A DNA stretch of 5,824 nt, taken from contig JALRJA010000353.1 in the NCBI GenBank assembly GCA_023255235.1, positions 1 through 5,824 of the forward strand, given 5' to 3'. Below are positions 1 to 5,824 of the stretch, one piece after another; within the stretch, counting starts at the first letter, position 1, and each line of letters opens with the position of its first letter. Under the pieces are notes generated by a model, which did not search any database, had not been told where the DNA came from, and was given only the letters and a program-made list of their open reading frames with translations. The translations under genes were made by a program, and so were the position numbers. The DNA is from Flaviramulus sp. (GTDB taxonomy: Bacteria > Bacteroidota > Bacteroidia > Flavobacteriales > Flavobacteriaceae).

Positions 1-1
1 A

Positions 2-151
2 GACCCTGTTTTAGACTACAAAAAGCTTATTAATCAAACAAAAAACAAACCCATTAGTGTTGTAGAGTTACCCGATGGTCACATGAGTCATGTAGAAAAC
101 AAAGACATTCTTTTACTTGAATTAAAGCGTTTTATTAAAACTGATAACTAA
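2..151 (+). CDS. Alpha/beta-hydrolase family protein, C-terminal end (5' truncated)
   Basis: An open frame enters from the left edge in frame 2 and ends at a TAA (149-151), giving the last 49 residues of a protein. It begins DPVLDYKKL and contains ELPDGHMSHVEN before a final amphipathic stretch (LLLELKRFIK). This matches the end of the alpha/beta-hydrolase fold: the acid of the catalytic triad often sits in a 'D-x-V' turn, the catalytic His in a 'GH-x-x-H-x-E' loop, and a last helix packs on the sheet. The visible Asp (first residue) and the GHMSH His would be two of the three triad residues. The nucleophile Ser lies outside the window, so substrate and subfamily cannot be told. It converges on thiL with a 52-bp gap. 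The family call is moderately sure; any narrower function would be a guess. Confidence 0.6.
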   Translation, partial: DPVLDYKKLINQTKNKPISVVELPDGHMSHVENKDILLLELKRFIKTDN

Positions 152-156
152 GCACA

Positions 157-171
157 AAACCAACGGGGTTT
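157..171. terminator. Weak hairpin between convergent genes
   Basis: AAACC (157-161) and GGTTT (167-171) can pair as a 5-bp stem around a 5-nt loop, six bases after the stop codon of the hydrolase gene and between two converging genes. There is no clear U-tract on either side, only an AT-rich stretch (171-180). It could help end transcription, but the stem is short and such a hairpin could arise by chance. Confidence 0.2.
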
Positions 172-203
172 ATATATAAATCTTTAAAAAATTGTGGGCA
201 TTC

Positions 204-1250
204 TTAGTCATTAAAATTTTTCCAACCTTGAGCTTTTATAGGAATTTTTAACTCGCCTCTGGTAATTAAATGCATGCCTTCGGTTTCTTCTTTTATATAA
301 CCTATAACCGTTAAATTAGGGTTTGCTTTAATTTTAGGATAATCGGTTTGAGGTATTGTAAACAAAAGTTCATAATCTTCGCCTCCGTTTAAAGCCACCG
401 TAGTTGCATCTATTTTAAACTCTTCACAAGTAGAAATAACTTGAGGATCAAGTGGTATTTTTTCTTCATACAAATCGCAACCTACATTACTTTGTTTGCA
501 TAAATGCATAATTTCAGAAGATAACCCATCACTAATATCAATCATAGCTGTTGGATGCACTTCTAAATCGCTTAATAACTTTATAATATCGTTACGTGCT
601 TCGGGTTTTAATTGTCTTTCTACAATATAGGTGTAGGGTTCTAAATCGGGTTGATTATTGGGGTTTACTTTATACACCTCTTTTTCGCGTTCTAAAATTT
701 GAAGCCCCATATATGCGGCACCTAAATCGCCCGATACAACCAATAAATCATTGGGTTTTGCACCATTTCTATAAACCACTTTTTTAGCATCTACCTCACC
801 AATAGCGGTTATTGAAATCAACAAGCCAGTATTAGACGAAGAGGTATCGCCTCCTATAACATCAATATCATAAATTTTTGAAGCCATTTCAATACCAGCA
901 TAAAGTTCTTCAAGAGCTTCCAAAGGAAATCTATTTGATACTGCTATAGATACCGTTATTTGTGTAGCAACGGCGTTCATAGCATACACATCGGATAAAT
1001 TGACAATAACCGATTTATATCCTAAATGCTTTAAAGGCACGTAACTTAAATCAAAATGAATGCCTTCAATAAGCAAATCGGTAGTGACAACAAGTTGTTT
1101 TGTTTTAAACTCTAAAACCGCTGCATCATCACCAATGCCTTTAATAGTTGATGTTTTTTTTATTTTAAAATTTTGTGTTAAATAATCTATCAGTCCAAAC
1201 TCTCCCAAATTATTCAACGCTGTTTTTGGTTGTTTTTTATCTTCTAACAT
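204..1250 (-). CDS. thiL: Thiamine-monophosphate kinase ThiL
   Basis: ThiL phosphorylates thiamine monophosphate with ATP to thiamine diphosphate, the last step of thiamine cofactor synthesis, in the cytosol. The 348-residue product shows the AIR-synthase/ThiL superfamily motifs in order: GIGDDAAV (38-45) and TTD (56-58), which supply acidic residues for Mg-ATP; H65 in EGIHFD; NLSDVYAM (84-91); VIGGDTS (131-137); RNGAKPND then SGDLG (161-177); DISDGL (238-243); GGEDYELLF (289-297); and a C-terminal VIGYI. The N-terminal extension with LGEFGLIDYL before the first motif is typical of Bacteroidota ThiL, and the length is normal. ATG at 1250 is chosen because it keeps this extension and no other Met occurs before residue 90. 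No other thiamine genes and no TPP riboswitch are seen nearby. It is transcribed away from the lipoprotein operon and is probably an independent housekeeping gene. Confidence 0.96.
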   Translation of the reverse strand: MLEDKKQPKTALNNLGEFGLIDYLTQNFKIKKTSTIKGIGDDAAVLEFKTKQLVVTTDLLIEGIHFDLSYVPLKHLGYKSVIVNLSDVYAMNAVATQITVSIAVSNRFPLEALEELYAGIEMASKIYDIDVIGGDTSSSNTGLLISITAIGEVDAKKVVYRNGAKPNDLLVVSGDLGAAYMGLQILEREKEVYKVNPNNQPDLEPYTYIVERQLKPEARNDIIKLLSDLEVHPTAMIDISDGLSSEIMHLCKQSNVGCDLYEEKIPLDPQVISTCEEFKIDATTVALNGGEDYELLFTIPQTDYPKIKANPNLTVIGYIKEETEGMHLITRGELKIPIKAQGWKNFND

Positions 1251-1254
1251 GGTA

Positions 1255-1262
1255 CAAAAATA
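1255..1262 (-). promoter_or_regulatory. Putative Bacteroidota -7 box for thiL
   Basis: Read on the minus strand, 1262 to 1255 is TATTTTTG, an exact match to the Bacteroidota -7 consensus TAnnTTTG. No TTG is seen at the usual 17-23 bp upstream. The box ends only 4 bp before the thiL ATG, so transcription from it would start at or within a few bases of the start codon. This implies a leaderless or almost leaderless mRNA, or else the match is fortuitous in AT-rich DNA. Confidence 0.3.
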
Positions 1263-1268
1263 AGAAGC

Positions 1269-1276
1269 TATATTTG
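1269..1276 (+). promoter_or_regulatory. Putative Bacteroidota -7 box for the lipoprotein operon
   Basis: TATATTTG matches TAnnTTTG exactly and lies 48 bp upstream of the first lipoprotein ATG at 1325, giving an expected 5' leader of roughly 40 nt. No good -33 TTG is present; the best is an ATG-like triplet at 1249-1251 with a 17-bp spacer. No similar box was seen in the three short gaps inside the operon, which fits a single upstream promoter. Confidence 0.4.
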
Positions 1277-1324
1277 TTTTTACTATATTTATGGCAAACT
1301 TAAATTCTTTTAAAAAATTGCACT

Positions 1325-2569
1325 ATGAAAAAGTTACGAATTATTGGATTGGTTTTGATACAATATGTGGTTTTTTTAGTTATTCAATCATGTGATAACG
1401 AATCTGTTTTAAACCATACCGATAATAACGAAGAACTTGATGCCCCATTGGCTATTTGTGAAAATGGTTTTGCAGATGTTTACCCGTGTAATAATTATGA
1501 TTTAATGAGTCATATTCCCATAGCCAGTTTAGGTGGTGCTAATTCCTCAGGGAATGATTGCTGGGGTTGGGTTGACTCACAAACTCAAAAAGAATATGTT
1601 TTATTTGGAACAAGTTCTGGTGTTGCCTTTGTTGATATTTCAATACCCAATGCTCCGGTTATAATTGGCAACTTACCAACAGCTACTGTAAATAGCCCTT
1701 GGCGCGATGTTAAAGTGTTTGAAGACCACGCCTACATTGTGGCTGATAACGCCTCAAATCATGGTTTACAGGTTTTTGATTTAAAAAAATTAAGAAACGT
1801 AACAAATCCTCCTGAAACATTTACTCCCGATGCCCATTCTACTCGATTTGGTAGTGCCCATAATATTGTAATAAATGAAGATAGAGCTTATGCCTATGTT
1901 GTTGGCACCAATAGAAGCTCAAGCTATTTAGGAGGCACTATTTTTTTTGATATTGCAAACCCTATAGACCCAGTAAATATAAATGTACTTGCAGGATACT
2001 CTCATGATGCACAAGTTGTTATTTATCAAGGACCAGACACAGAACATGTTGGTAAAGAACTATTTATTGGCAGTAATGAAAATAAAGTTGTAATTGTTGA
2101 CATTACAGATAAACTTAACCCTATTCAAATAGCAAATTTTAGCTATAGTAACGTTGGTTACACACACCAAGGCTGGCTTACACCAGACCATAAATATTTT
2201 ATTTTAGGCGATGAAACTGATGAGATGAATATTGGCACAAACACAAAAACGGTTATTTTTGATTTATCAGATTTAGATAACCCCACATTTCATTTTAATT
2301 ATTTAGGACCAACTCAAGCTATAGACCATAATGGCTATGTAAAAGAAAATACATTTTATCTAGCAAGTTATACAACTGGTGTGAGAATGATTGATATATC
2401 AAACATTGAAACCAATACACCATCAGAAATTGGTTATTTTGATACCTACCCTGAAGATAATACCACAACATTTGATGGTGCATGGAGTGTGTATCCATTT
2501 TTTCCAAGTGGTAACATTGCTATAAGTGATATTAATAAAGGGCTATTTATTGTGAAAAAAAGCAATTAA
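1325..2569 (+). CDS. Choice-of-anchor B / LVIVD-repeat beta-propeller lipoprotein
   Basis: This 414-residue secreted protein starts with a type II signal peptide: MKKLR, a hydrophobic core, and a lipobox ending in VIQSC with lipidated Cys23 followed by DNE. The mature part matches the choice-of-anchor B family: PCNNYDLMSHI (54-64), a CWGW segment (79-82), then LVIVD-type strands at about 100-115 (AFVDISIPNAPVIIG), 148-159, 204-217, 255-270 (VVIVDITDKLNPIQIA), 309-322, 353-370 and 406-412. This suggests a seven-bladed propeller. Strongly conserved segments of the family are visible: SAHN (177-180), SHDAQ (226-230), GPDTEH (236-241), YTHQGW (279-284), IDHNGY (333-338), GYFDTYP (370-376). No catalytic function is established for the family as far as I know. 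It is the first gene of the operon, so its role is probably linked to the MbnP/MbnH-like pair downstream. Family sure; function unknown. Confidence 0.9.
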   Translation: MKKLRIIGLVLIQYVVFLVIQSCDNESVLNHTDNNEELDAPLAICENGFADVYPCNNYDLMSHIPIASLGGANSSGNDCWGWVDSQTQKEYVLFGTSSGVAFVDISIPNAPVIIGNLPTATVNSPWRDVKVFEDHAYIVADNASNHGLQVFDLKKLRNVTNPPETFTPDAHSTRFGSAHNIVINEDRAYAYVVGTNRSSSYLGGTIFFDIANPIDPVNINVLAGYSHDAQVVIYQGPDTEHVGKELFIGSNENKVVIVDITDKLNPIQIANFSYSNVGYTHQGWLTPDHKYFILGDETDEMNIGTNTKTVIFDLSDLDNPTFHFNYLGPTQAIDHNGYVKENTFYLASYTTGVRMIDISNIETNTPSEIGYFDTYPEDNTTTFDGAWSVYPFFPSGNIAISDINKGLFIVKKSN

Positions 2570-2583
2570 TTATTATTTGTTTT

Positions 2584-3906
2584 ATGAGTTTTAAGAACTA
2601 TGTATTCATTATCTTGATTGTGTTTAGCTGTTCTTCTAATACTAATAATTCTATTAATTCTAAAGCCGAAATAACTCTTGTAAAAACACTAGGAGGAACA
2701 AATAACGACAATGCACAAGCCATTACTAAAACAACCGATGCCGGTTACGCCATTTTAGGATACACCCAAAGCACAAATGGGGATGTTATTGGTAAAACAA
2801 ATAACTCTTTTGATTATTGGCTACTTAAATTTGACGCCAACAACCACTTACAATGGCAAAAAACCTATGGAGGTACAGATGATGATAGAGGGCGAGATAT
2901 TATACAAACAACAGACGGCGGGTATGCCATTTTAGGCTATTCTAAAAGTAATGACACTGATGTTTCTGAAAATTTTGGCGATCAAGATTTTTGGATAGCA
3001 AAACTCAACCCCACAGGAGCTATTTTATGGCAAAAATCGTTTGGCTTTTCTGGAGCAGATAATGGCATCTCTTTTATTCAAACCACTGATAATGGCTTTC
3101 TTCTAACAGGCGTTTTAGATGTCTCGGCATCGGGTGGTTTAGGAAACAGTAAAAATGCCCGTGTAAAACATGCCGGTGGCGACTACTGGGCTATTAAAAT
3201 AGATGCTTTAGGAAACAAACAGTGGAGTCGTTACTACGGCGGTTCTTTTACAGAAACCCCTTATGATGTTATTCAAACAAATGATAATGGGTATATTATT
3301 GTTGGATCTTCAGATAGCAATGATGTTGATATTTCAAACTCCAAAGGCTCTTATGATTTTTGGATTATTAAAATATCTGAAACCGGAAACCTTATTTGGG
3401 AAAAATCCTTTGGAGGTACCGCAATAGATGAAGCAAGAGCTATAACAAAATCTAACGATGGCAATTATATTATTGTAGGTGATACCAGAAGTACTAATTT
3501 AGACGTTTCAAACAATAAAGGAGCTGCAGATGTATGGCTAATTAAAATATCTCCCGAAGGAACCTTAATTTGGGAAAAGACTTTTGGCGGAACAAGTTTT
3601 GATGTAGCACATTCTATTAGTAAAGCATCAGATAATGGGTTTATTTTATCAGGCAGTTCTAGAAGTGCAGACGGTGATGTAAAAGACAATAAAGGACAAA
3701 ATGATGCTTGGATTTTAAAAGTTGATGCTAATGCTAATTTAATCTGGCAAAAAACAGTAGGTGGTAATGATATAGATTTTACGTATGATGCCGTAGAACT
3801 TGATGATAAAACTGTTGTTGCAGTAGGAGAATCTAGTAGCTCTACAGATGATGTTGATGATAATAAAGGATTTACAGATTTACTTATTGTTAAAATAAAC
3901 TACTAA
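2584..3906 (+). CDS. Seven-repeat beta-propeller lipoprotein of unknown function
   Basis: This 440-residue predicted lipoprotein has a very short leader, MSFKNYVFIILIVFSC, with lipidated Cys16 followed by an SSNTNNS linker. The rest is seven tandem units of about 58 residues (33-91, 92-149, 150-214, 215-272, 273-330, 331-388, 389-440). The unit pattern is K-[TS]-x-G-G-T near the start, then D-x-A-x-x-I-x-x-T-x-D-G-G-Y-x-I-x-G-x-[ST]-x-S, D-V, N-x-G-x-x-D-x-W-[IL]-x-K and a final W. Seven units of this size suggest a seven-bladed propeller. Such proteins are common in Bacteroidota, and no enzymatic role is known to me. No C-terminal type IX secretion domain is present, so anchoring is by lipid. 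It starts 14 bp after the previous stop. ATG at 2584 is chosen because it opens directly on the leader; no Shine-Dalgarno is seen, as usual in this phylum. Confidence 0.85.
   Translation: MSFKNYVFIILIVFSCSSNTNNSINSKAEITLVKTLGGTNNDNAQAITKTTDAGYAILGYTQSTNGDVIGKTNNSFDYWLLKFDANNHLQWQKTYGGTDDDRGRDIIQTTDGGYAILGYSKSNDTDVSENFGDQDFWIAKLNPTGAILWQKSFGFSGADNGISFIQTTDNGFLLTGVLDVSASGGLGNSKNARVKHAGGDYWAIKIDALGNKQWSRYYGGSFTETPYDVIQTNDNGYIIVGSSDSNDVDISNSKGSYDFWIIKISETGNLIWEKSFGGTAIDEARAITKSNDGNYIIVGDTRSTNLDVSNNKGAADVWLIKISPEGTLIWEKTFGGTSFDVAHSISKASDNGFILSGSSRSADGDVKDNKGQNDAWILKVDANANLIWQKTVGGNDIDFTYDAVELDDKTVVAVGESSSSTDDVDDNKGFTDLLIVKINY
2680..3903 (+). repeat. Seven tandem protein repeats of about 58 residues
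   Basis: Internal repeat region of the preceding gene. Unit lengths in residues are 59, 58, 65, 58, 58, 58 and 52. Units 2, 4, 5 and 6 are exactly in register, each running to a conserved Trp (149, 272, 330, 388). Unit 3 carries a roughly 7-residue insertion with an odd Gly/Lys/His-containing loop (about residues 179-199). Unit 7 is short and lacks the closing Trp because the protein ends there. The repeats are degenerate at DNA level, so they are old duplications rather than recent slippage. Confidence 0.8.
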
Positions 3907-3918
3907 AAACAACCATTA

Positions 3919-4686
3919 ATGAAAAAAACAGCATACCTTTTTGCAACCCTCATGTTTACATTAATTTCATGCCATAAAGATAATGACGACCATGTTTTGC
4001 AAGCCAGCATTAGCTTAAATTTTTCTCATAATTGGGATGGCGAATTGGTAACAAACGCCCATTTTAATACCATACAATATACCAATGAAAATGGCGAAGA
4101 ACTTAGCATTGAAAAACTTCGATATGTAATCTCAAAAATTACTTTTCATAAAGCAAACCAAGAAACCATTGTTTTAGATGGTTATAACTTAGTTGATGTA
4201 ACAAATGCCACAAACCTGTTGTTTACCTCATCTACAAAAATTCCGTTAGGGCAGTATAGCAACATGTCATTTACTTTTGGTTTTGATGATGAAGATAATA
4301 GCAAAAATTACCCCGATTTAAATGCTGCCTCTTGGACTGTACCTGAAATGTTAGGTGGTGGTTATCACTTTATGCAATTAGAAGGTAAGTTTATTAATAA
4401 TACCAATACACAAACAGGCTATGCTTATCACGCCATAAGAGCCGTAAATAATACCGGAACTGAGCAAGTACTTCAAGACACTTCCATTGTAGTAAATTTA
4501 GGCTCTGTAAACATTACAAATAACACCACTTTTAATATTGTTATGAATATTGCACAATGGTTTAAAGACCCAAACACTTGGAATTTAAATGACTGGCATA
4601 CCGCCTTAATGCCAAACTTTAATGCCCAAATTATGATGTATGAAAATGGGCAAAATGTATTTAGTTTAGAATCTATAATTCAATAA
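3919..4686 (+). CDS. MbnP family copper-binding lipoprotein (divergent WxW site)
   Basis: This 255-residue protein has a type II signal peptide ending in LISC, with lipidated Cys18 followed by HKDNDD. The mature sequence follows the MbnP-like pattern: an opening strand SISLNFSHNWDG (30-41), a LSIEKLRYVISKI segment (62-74), DGYNLVDVTN (87-96), a PLGQYSNMSFTFGFDD segment (109-124), SWTVPEMLGGGYHFMQLEG (138-156), and a C-terminal NIVMNIAQWF stretch (206-215). In characterised MbnP the first Trp of a conserved WxW is oxidised to kynurenine by the diheme partner MbnH, giving a high-affinity Cu(I) site. Here W139 fits that Trp, but the second is Val141. His37, His150 and His171 are candidate copper ligands by inference. 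It lies 12 bp after the previous gene and 6 bp before a diheme MbnH-like gene, the expected partner. Family fairly sure; copper binding inferred. Confidence 0.82.
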   Translation: MKKTAYLFATLMFTLISCHKDNDDHVLQASISLNFSHNWDGELVTNAHFNTIQYTNENGEELSIEKLRYVISKITFHKANQETIVLDGYNLVDVTNATNLLFTSSTKIPLGQYSNMSFTFGFDDEDNSKNYPDLNAASWTVPEMLGGGYHFMQLEGKFINNTNTQTGYAYHAIRAVNNTGTEQVLQDTSIVVNLGSVNITNNTTFNIVMNIAQWFKDPNTWNLNDWHTALMPNFNAQIMMYENGQNVFSLESIIQ

Positions 4687-4692
4687 CAGTAA

Positions 4693-5766
4693 TTGAAAAA
4701 ACAAATACTACATATTACTTTAAGCTTAGTTGTTATTATCTCAGCATGTGAAAATGAACCCGTAATAAACTATGTTCCTACACCAACACCAAGCCCTTTA
4801 CAAATACCTCAACTATTTAAAGAAACTATTTTAAACCCTGTAATACCACTAAATAACCCACAAACTGTTGAAGGCATAGCTTTAGGTAAAAAACTTTTTT
4901 TTGACCCTATTTTGTCTGGTAATAATACACAAGCCTGTGCAGACTGCCATGCACCTCAAAATGCATTTACAGATTTGTCTAGGTTTAGCGATGGCATTGA
5001 TGGTAGTTTTGGTAATAGAAATTCTATGCCGCTTTTTAATTTAGCATGGAATTACGATGAAAAATTTTTCTGGGATGGAAGTGTGTTTAGTTTAGAACAT
5101 CAAGCGTTTATGCCTGTTTCAAACCCAACAGAAATGAAAAGCTCTTGGGTAGAAGTTGAACAGAAACTACAAAACCACTTAGAATACCCAAACCTATTTC
5201 AACTAGCCTTTGGTACAACAACCATAGATTCTATATTGGTAACCAAAGCTATTGCCCAGTTTGAGAGAACACTTATTTCATCAAATTCTAAATTTGATAA
5301 ACACCTTTTAGGAGAAGCTAGCTTAACCCCAGAAGAATTAAGTGGCTTTACTATTTTTATGGACGAAACTAAAGGAGATTGTTTTCATTGCCATGGTAGT
5401 GATAAAAACCCTTTATGGACAGATAACCTATTTCACAACAACGGATTAGATAATACATTCACAGACTTAGGTTTAGGTAAAGTAACCGGCGACCCAGCAC
5501 ACAACGGAAAATTTAGAACACCATCACTTCGCAATTTAGCATATACCGCACCATACATGCACGACGGCAGGTTTGAAACACTAGATGATGTTATAAACCA
5601 TTATAGTGATGGTTTAAAAAACTCCCCAACTATAGACCCTCTTATGAAAAAAGTAGCTCAAGGTGGTGTAGGTTTAAGCTCAGAAGAAAAAGCCCATTTA
5701 AAAGCATTTCTACTAACCCTTTCAGATGAAAGCTTTATAAACAACCCTACATTTACAAACCCATAA
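4693..5766 (+). CDS. Diheme cytochrome c peroxidase/MauG-superfamily lipoprotein, MbnH-like
   Basis: This 357-residue protein has a lipoprotein leader ending in IISAC (Cys19), a Pro-rich linker, then two c-type heme sites: CADCH (82-86) and CFHCH (230-234). Other superfamily marks are FFWDG (125-129), whose W127 fits the Trp between the two hemes; LEHQ (134-137); NPTEM (144-148) with the active-site Glu; FRTPSLRNLAYTAPYMHDGRF (from residue 274); and HY (303-304) before DGL. The peroxidatic-heme distal His motif of classical peroxidases is not seen, and Tyr304 sits where MauG has its Tyr heme ligand, so a MauG/MbnH-type oxidase is more likely than a simple H2O2 scavenger. The likely substrate is the MbnP-like protein encoded just upstream. 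The start is TTG: an in-frame TAA (4690-4692) directly precedes it, the next Met is residue 112, and TTG yields a normal KKQ... signal peptide. Confidence 0.9.
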   Translation: MKKQILHITLSLVVIISACENEPVINYVPTPTPSPLQIPQLFKETILNPVIPLNNPQTVEGIALGKKLFFDPILSGNNTQACADCHAPQNAFTDLSRFSDGIDGSFGNRNSMPLFNLAWNYDEKFFWDGSVFSLEHQAFMPVSNPTEMKSSWVEVEQKLQNHLEYPNLFQLAFGTTTIDSILVTKAIAQFERTLISSNSKFDKHLLGEASLTPEELSGFTIFMDETKGDCFHCHGSDKNPLWTDNLFHNNGLDNTFTDLGLGKVTGDPAHNGKFRTPSLRNLAYTAPYMHDGRFETLDDVINHYSDGLKNSPTIDPLMKKVAQGGVGLSSEEKAHLKAFLLTLSDESFINNPTFTNP

Positions 5767-5824
5767 AAAACCTATAAAATCATATACTAATATAATGTGA
5801 GGTTATATGGTAATCCAGCATTTA

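Noticed and set aside
596..787. Short + strand open frame inside thiL, and similar minus-strand frames within the propeller genes (2319-2507, 3465-3689)
   Set aside because: They lie wholly inside well-supported genes in another frame and show no recognisable domain or coding pattern of their own.
1251..1324. TPP riboswitch upstream of thiL
   Set aside because: The intergenic region is only 74 bp, AT-rich, and lacks the conserved CTGAGA and related TPP-aptamer segments.
2584..3906. Type IX secretion substrate (such Gly/Asp/Trp repeat proteins often carry a C-terminal sorting domain)
   Set aside because: The protein ends directly after the last repeat (LLIVKINY) with no sorting domain, and it has a lipobox instead.
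1325..5766. Methanobactin biosynthesis locus, because of the MbnP/MbnH-like genes
   Set aside because: No precursor peptide, MbnB/MbnC-like genes or cognate transporter is present in the window. MbnP/MbnH pairs are known to occur without methanobactin.
5790..5808. Inverted repeat ATATAA / TTATAT around a 7-nt loop after the diheme gene, as an operon terminator
   Set aside because: The stem is six A-T pairs with no G-C, and no T-tract follows (the next bases are GG), so it is too weak to call a terminator.
5807..5824. ATG at 5807 with a GAGG four bases upstream, as the start of a fifth operon gene
   Set aside because: Only six codons are visible before the window ends. Shine-Dalgarno sequences are not a reliable signal in this phylum, and the other genes here have none.

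Overview
The window looks like a chromosomal piece of a marine-type Bacteroidota, most likely a member of the Flavobacteriaceae. The evidence is the AT-rich sequence, the Bacteroidota form of ThiL, the lack of Shine-Dalgarno sequences, TAnnTTTG-type -7 promoter boxes, and the run of lipoprotein genes with short hydrophobic leaders. It reads as ordinary chromosome. I see no mobile element, RNA gene or CRISPR array.

Layout. Positions 2-151 hold the 3' end of an alpha/beta-hydrolase gene on the + strand. It converges on thiL (204-1250, - strand), a complete thiamine-monophosphate kinase. A 74-bp divergent intergenic region (1251-1324) carries two back-to-back promoter-like boxes. From 1325 to 5766 four + strand genes follow each other with gaps of only 14, 12 and 6 bp, so they almost certainly form one operon. 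The last 58 bp hold no supported gene.

The operon encodes four predicted lipoproteins: (1) a choice-of-anchor B / LVIVD-repeat beta-propeller; (2) a second, unrelated propeller made of seven repeats of about 58 residues; (3) an MbnP-family protein; (4) a diheme cytochrome c peroxidase/MauG-superfamily protein of the MbnH-like type. MbnH and MbnP are a known pair. In Methylosinus trichosporium, MbnH-dependent oxidation of the first Trp of a WxW motif in MbnP to kynurenine is needed for copper binding. Here the pair sits without methanobactin genes, next to two extracytoplasmic propellers. The inferred theme is copper (or another redox metal) handling in the periplasm or at the cell surface.

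Most worth a second look: the MbnP homologue keeps only the first Trp of the WxW motif (it reads WTV); the LVIVD propeller appears to place four His in consecutive blades at equivalent, centre-facing positions; and the diheme gene can only start at a TTG codon directly behind an in-frame stop.
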